A stretch of DNA of 64,000 nt from the IMG/VR virus record IMGVR_UViG_3300013114_000447, positions 124,001 to 188,000 of that record. One strand, written 5' to 3'. Each line of letters starts with the position of its first letter. Position 1 is the first letter of the stretch. The DNA is from a virus. Below are positions 63,086-64,000 of the stretch, in pieces. Made by a program: the position numbers and the translations under genes. Under the pieces are notes generated by a model, which saw only the letters and a program-made list of their open reading frames with translations, searched no databases and was not told the origin of the DNA.

Positions 63086-63865
63086 ATGGTGCGTAAAATA
63101 TTACGACAAACAACAAAATTGATTCTTATAGCAGCCCTCACCATAGCTGCGATTATAGGAGCTTACACTAGCGCAACGAAATCTGTACAGTTTCCTACAG
63201 AAGAAGAAATTACCAGCCTCACCAATGTAGGCCGCTCACTTTCGGCGGGGGAATCGCTAGCGGTCGTTCGTTCTCGTCAAAGTGCAGTGCAGGTGATGTC
63301 ATTAGATTTAAATGACGGTGGCATTTCCGCTTCTAGCGGAACTTATGTTAAATATAAAGGAAAATACTTTGTTCTTACCACTTCCCACGGGGTAGGGGAA
63401 GCGTGCCCGCTTACCCAAATCATAGCAGACGATGTATTGTATGACTGTGTTGCGTATGCTTTGCGCGATCCTCAAACTGACTATATTATTATTCAGATAA
63501 ATAAGATACCAGGACGTCTCCCGGTAGAGTTACCTGTCCATGCTCCCCATTCTCACGAATGGCAACGAGATATATCCACTCAAACTACCACTTTCTATAC
63601 TGGATATCCCAACGAAGGTGGCCCTTATACTTTTGATGGAAAGATTGTAGGCTACAAGGAAGGAGAAGCGCTCTTTGTAGATTCTTATGGATGGAGTGGA
63701 TCTTCGGGATCAGGAGTTTTTTCGGACAATGGAAAGCTCATCGGATACGTTATGGCGTTGGAAGTGGGAGAGACTTATTTCGGAAGACAAGTTTTAGAGA
63801 ACTTTATCTGGGTTGTTCCACTATTTAAAGTAGATTGGATAGCAGCCGGAGCATTTGCGGATTAA
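63086..63865 (+). CDS. Membrane-anchored trypsin-like serine protease
   Basis: 259 residues. A basic start and a hydrophobic helix at about residues 11-27 form a signal anchor. The triad is visible: His101 in L-T-T-S-H-G-V-G, Asp132 in P-Q-T-D-Y-I-I, and Ser207 in S-G-S-S-G-S-G. It is of chymotrypsin type. It lies 9 bases after the giant protein. It could work at the host envelope or trim virion proteins; which one is unknown. Confidence 0.78.
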   Translation: MVRKILRQTTKLILIAALTIAAIIGAYTSATKSVQFPTEEEITSLTNVGRSLSAGESLAVVRSRQSAVQVMSLDLNDGGISASSGTYVKYKGKYFVLTTSHGVGEACPLTQIIADDVLYDCVAYALRDPQTDYIIIQINKIPGRLPVELPVHAPHSHEWQRDISTQTTTFYTGYPNEGGPYTFDGKIVGYKEGEALFVDSYGWSGSSGSGVFSDNGKLIGYVMALEVGETYFGRQVLENFIWVVPLFKVDWIAAGAFAD

Positions 63866-63869
63866 ACTT

Positions 63870-64000
63870 ATGACAAAAAAACGACAAGAGTGCTATTTAG
63901 GGATTTTTAACAAGATCGATTGTATTGAAGATCGTATTATAGAAATTAAAGAACAATTAGCTAATTTAAAAGAGGGTTTTTTAGGCTCTGACAACGCAGA
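63870..64000 (+). CDS. Truncated gene at window end
   Basis: A frame from ATG 63870 stays open to the last base (at least 43 residues). The start is basic (M-T-K-K-R-Q), then there is an amphipathic helix rich in Ile, Glu and Lys. It starts 4 bases after the protease stop. Product is not recognised. Confidence 0.45.
   Translation, partial: MTKKRQECYLGIFNKIDCIEDRIIEIKEQLANLKEGFLGSDNA

Noticed and set aside
1-64000. tRNA genes, CRISPR arrays and insertion sequences
   Set aside because: No gap is long enough for more than one tRNA and none shows cloverleaf or T-loop sequence. No regularly spaced repeats and no transposase or terminal repeats were seen.

Overview
The window is a stretch of a large tailed-phage genome with myovirus (contractile-tail) morphology, distantly related to the T4 superfamily. 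Every credible gene is on the + strand, genes are packed with overlaps of 1-20 bases, and no intergenic gap exceeds about 180 bases. The T4 relationship rests on a gp23-type major capsid protein, gp22-like core protein, gp14/gp15-like neck and tail-completion proteins, gp18 sheath, gp19 tube, gp26/gp51/gp53-like baseplate proteins, a gp32-like zinc SSB, a UvsX/RecA recombinase and a gp41/DnaB-type helicase. The replication enzymes are not T4-like: there is no family B polymerase here, but a bacterial-type DnaE and a compact PolA. The tail-fibre repeats and accessory genes resemble those of uncultured aquatic phages. A Gram-negative host is likely but is not shown by the sequence.

Layout. 1-1713: two probable virion-interior proteins and a ribosomal protein bS21 homologue. 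1755-8895: six small or fibre-like structural genes, most with a shared C-terminal beta domain. 8996-12632: scaffold, major capsid protein and a small capsid- or fibre-associated protein. 12814-29863: neck, tail completion, sheath, tube, baseplate hub, tape measure and baseplate/tail proteins. 29875-47377: replication and nucleotide genes (PolA, FtsZ/tubulin-like protein, SSB, ParB-like protein, Dam, RecA, exported WXXGXW protein, 5'-3' exonuclease, helicase, class II ribonucleotide reductase, GroES-like protein, endolysin, two unknowns, DnaE). 47386-59404: proteostasis and accessory genes (two ClpP-like proteases, J-domain protein, second methyltransferase, thioredoxin, IMP dehydrogenase/GMP reductase, nuclease-like protein, GroEL, degenerate methyltransferase-like protein, small membrane proteins), with one structural-type acidic protein at 52114. 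59447-64000: a 1209-residue probable virion protein, a membrane-anchored trypsin-like protease and a truncated gene.

Regulation. Two promoter classes are visible. The octamer ACTATTTA lies in nine intergenic gaps, each 29-119 bases before a structural gene, and in no gap of the 29.9-51 kb replication region; it is a good candidate late promoter. Host-type sigma70 promoters (TTGAC plus an A/T-rich -10, 16-17 bases apart) precede SSB, exonuclease, helicase, the 48772 operon, the ClpP2 operon and GroEL; the GroEL promoter is a perfect consensus. Strong hairpin terminators follow the fibre, capsid and SSB units. Two isolated genes far from the structural cluster (52114 and 59447) carry the late motif and an N-terminal L-x-E-G site also found in the capsid protein and in the first two genes. 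This suggests a set of proteins packed in the prohead and trimmed by a gp21-like protease that is not seen here.
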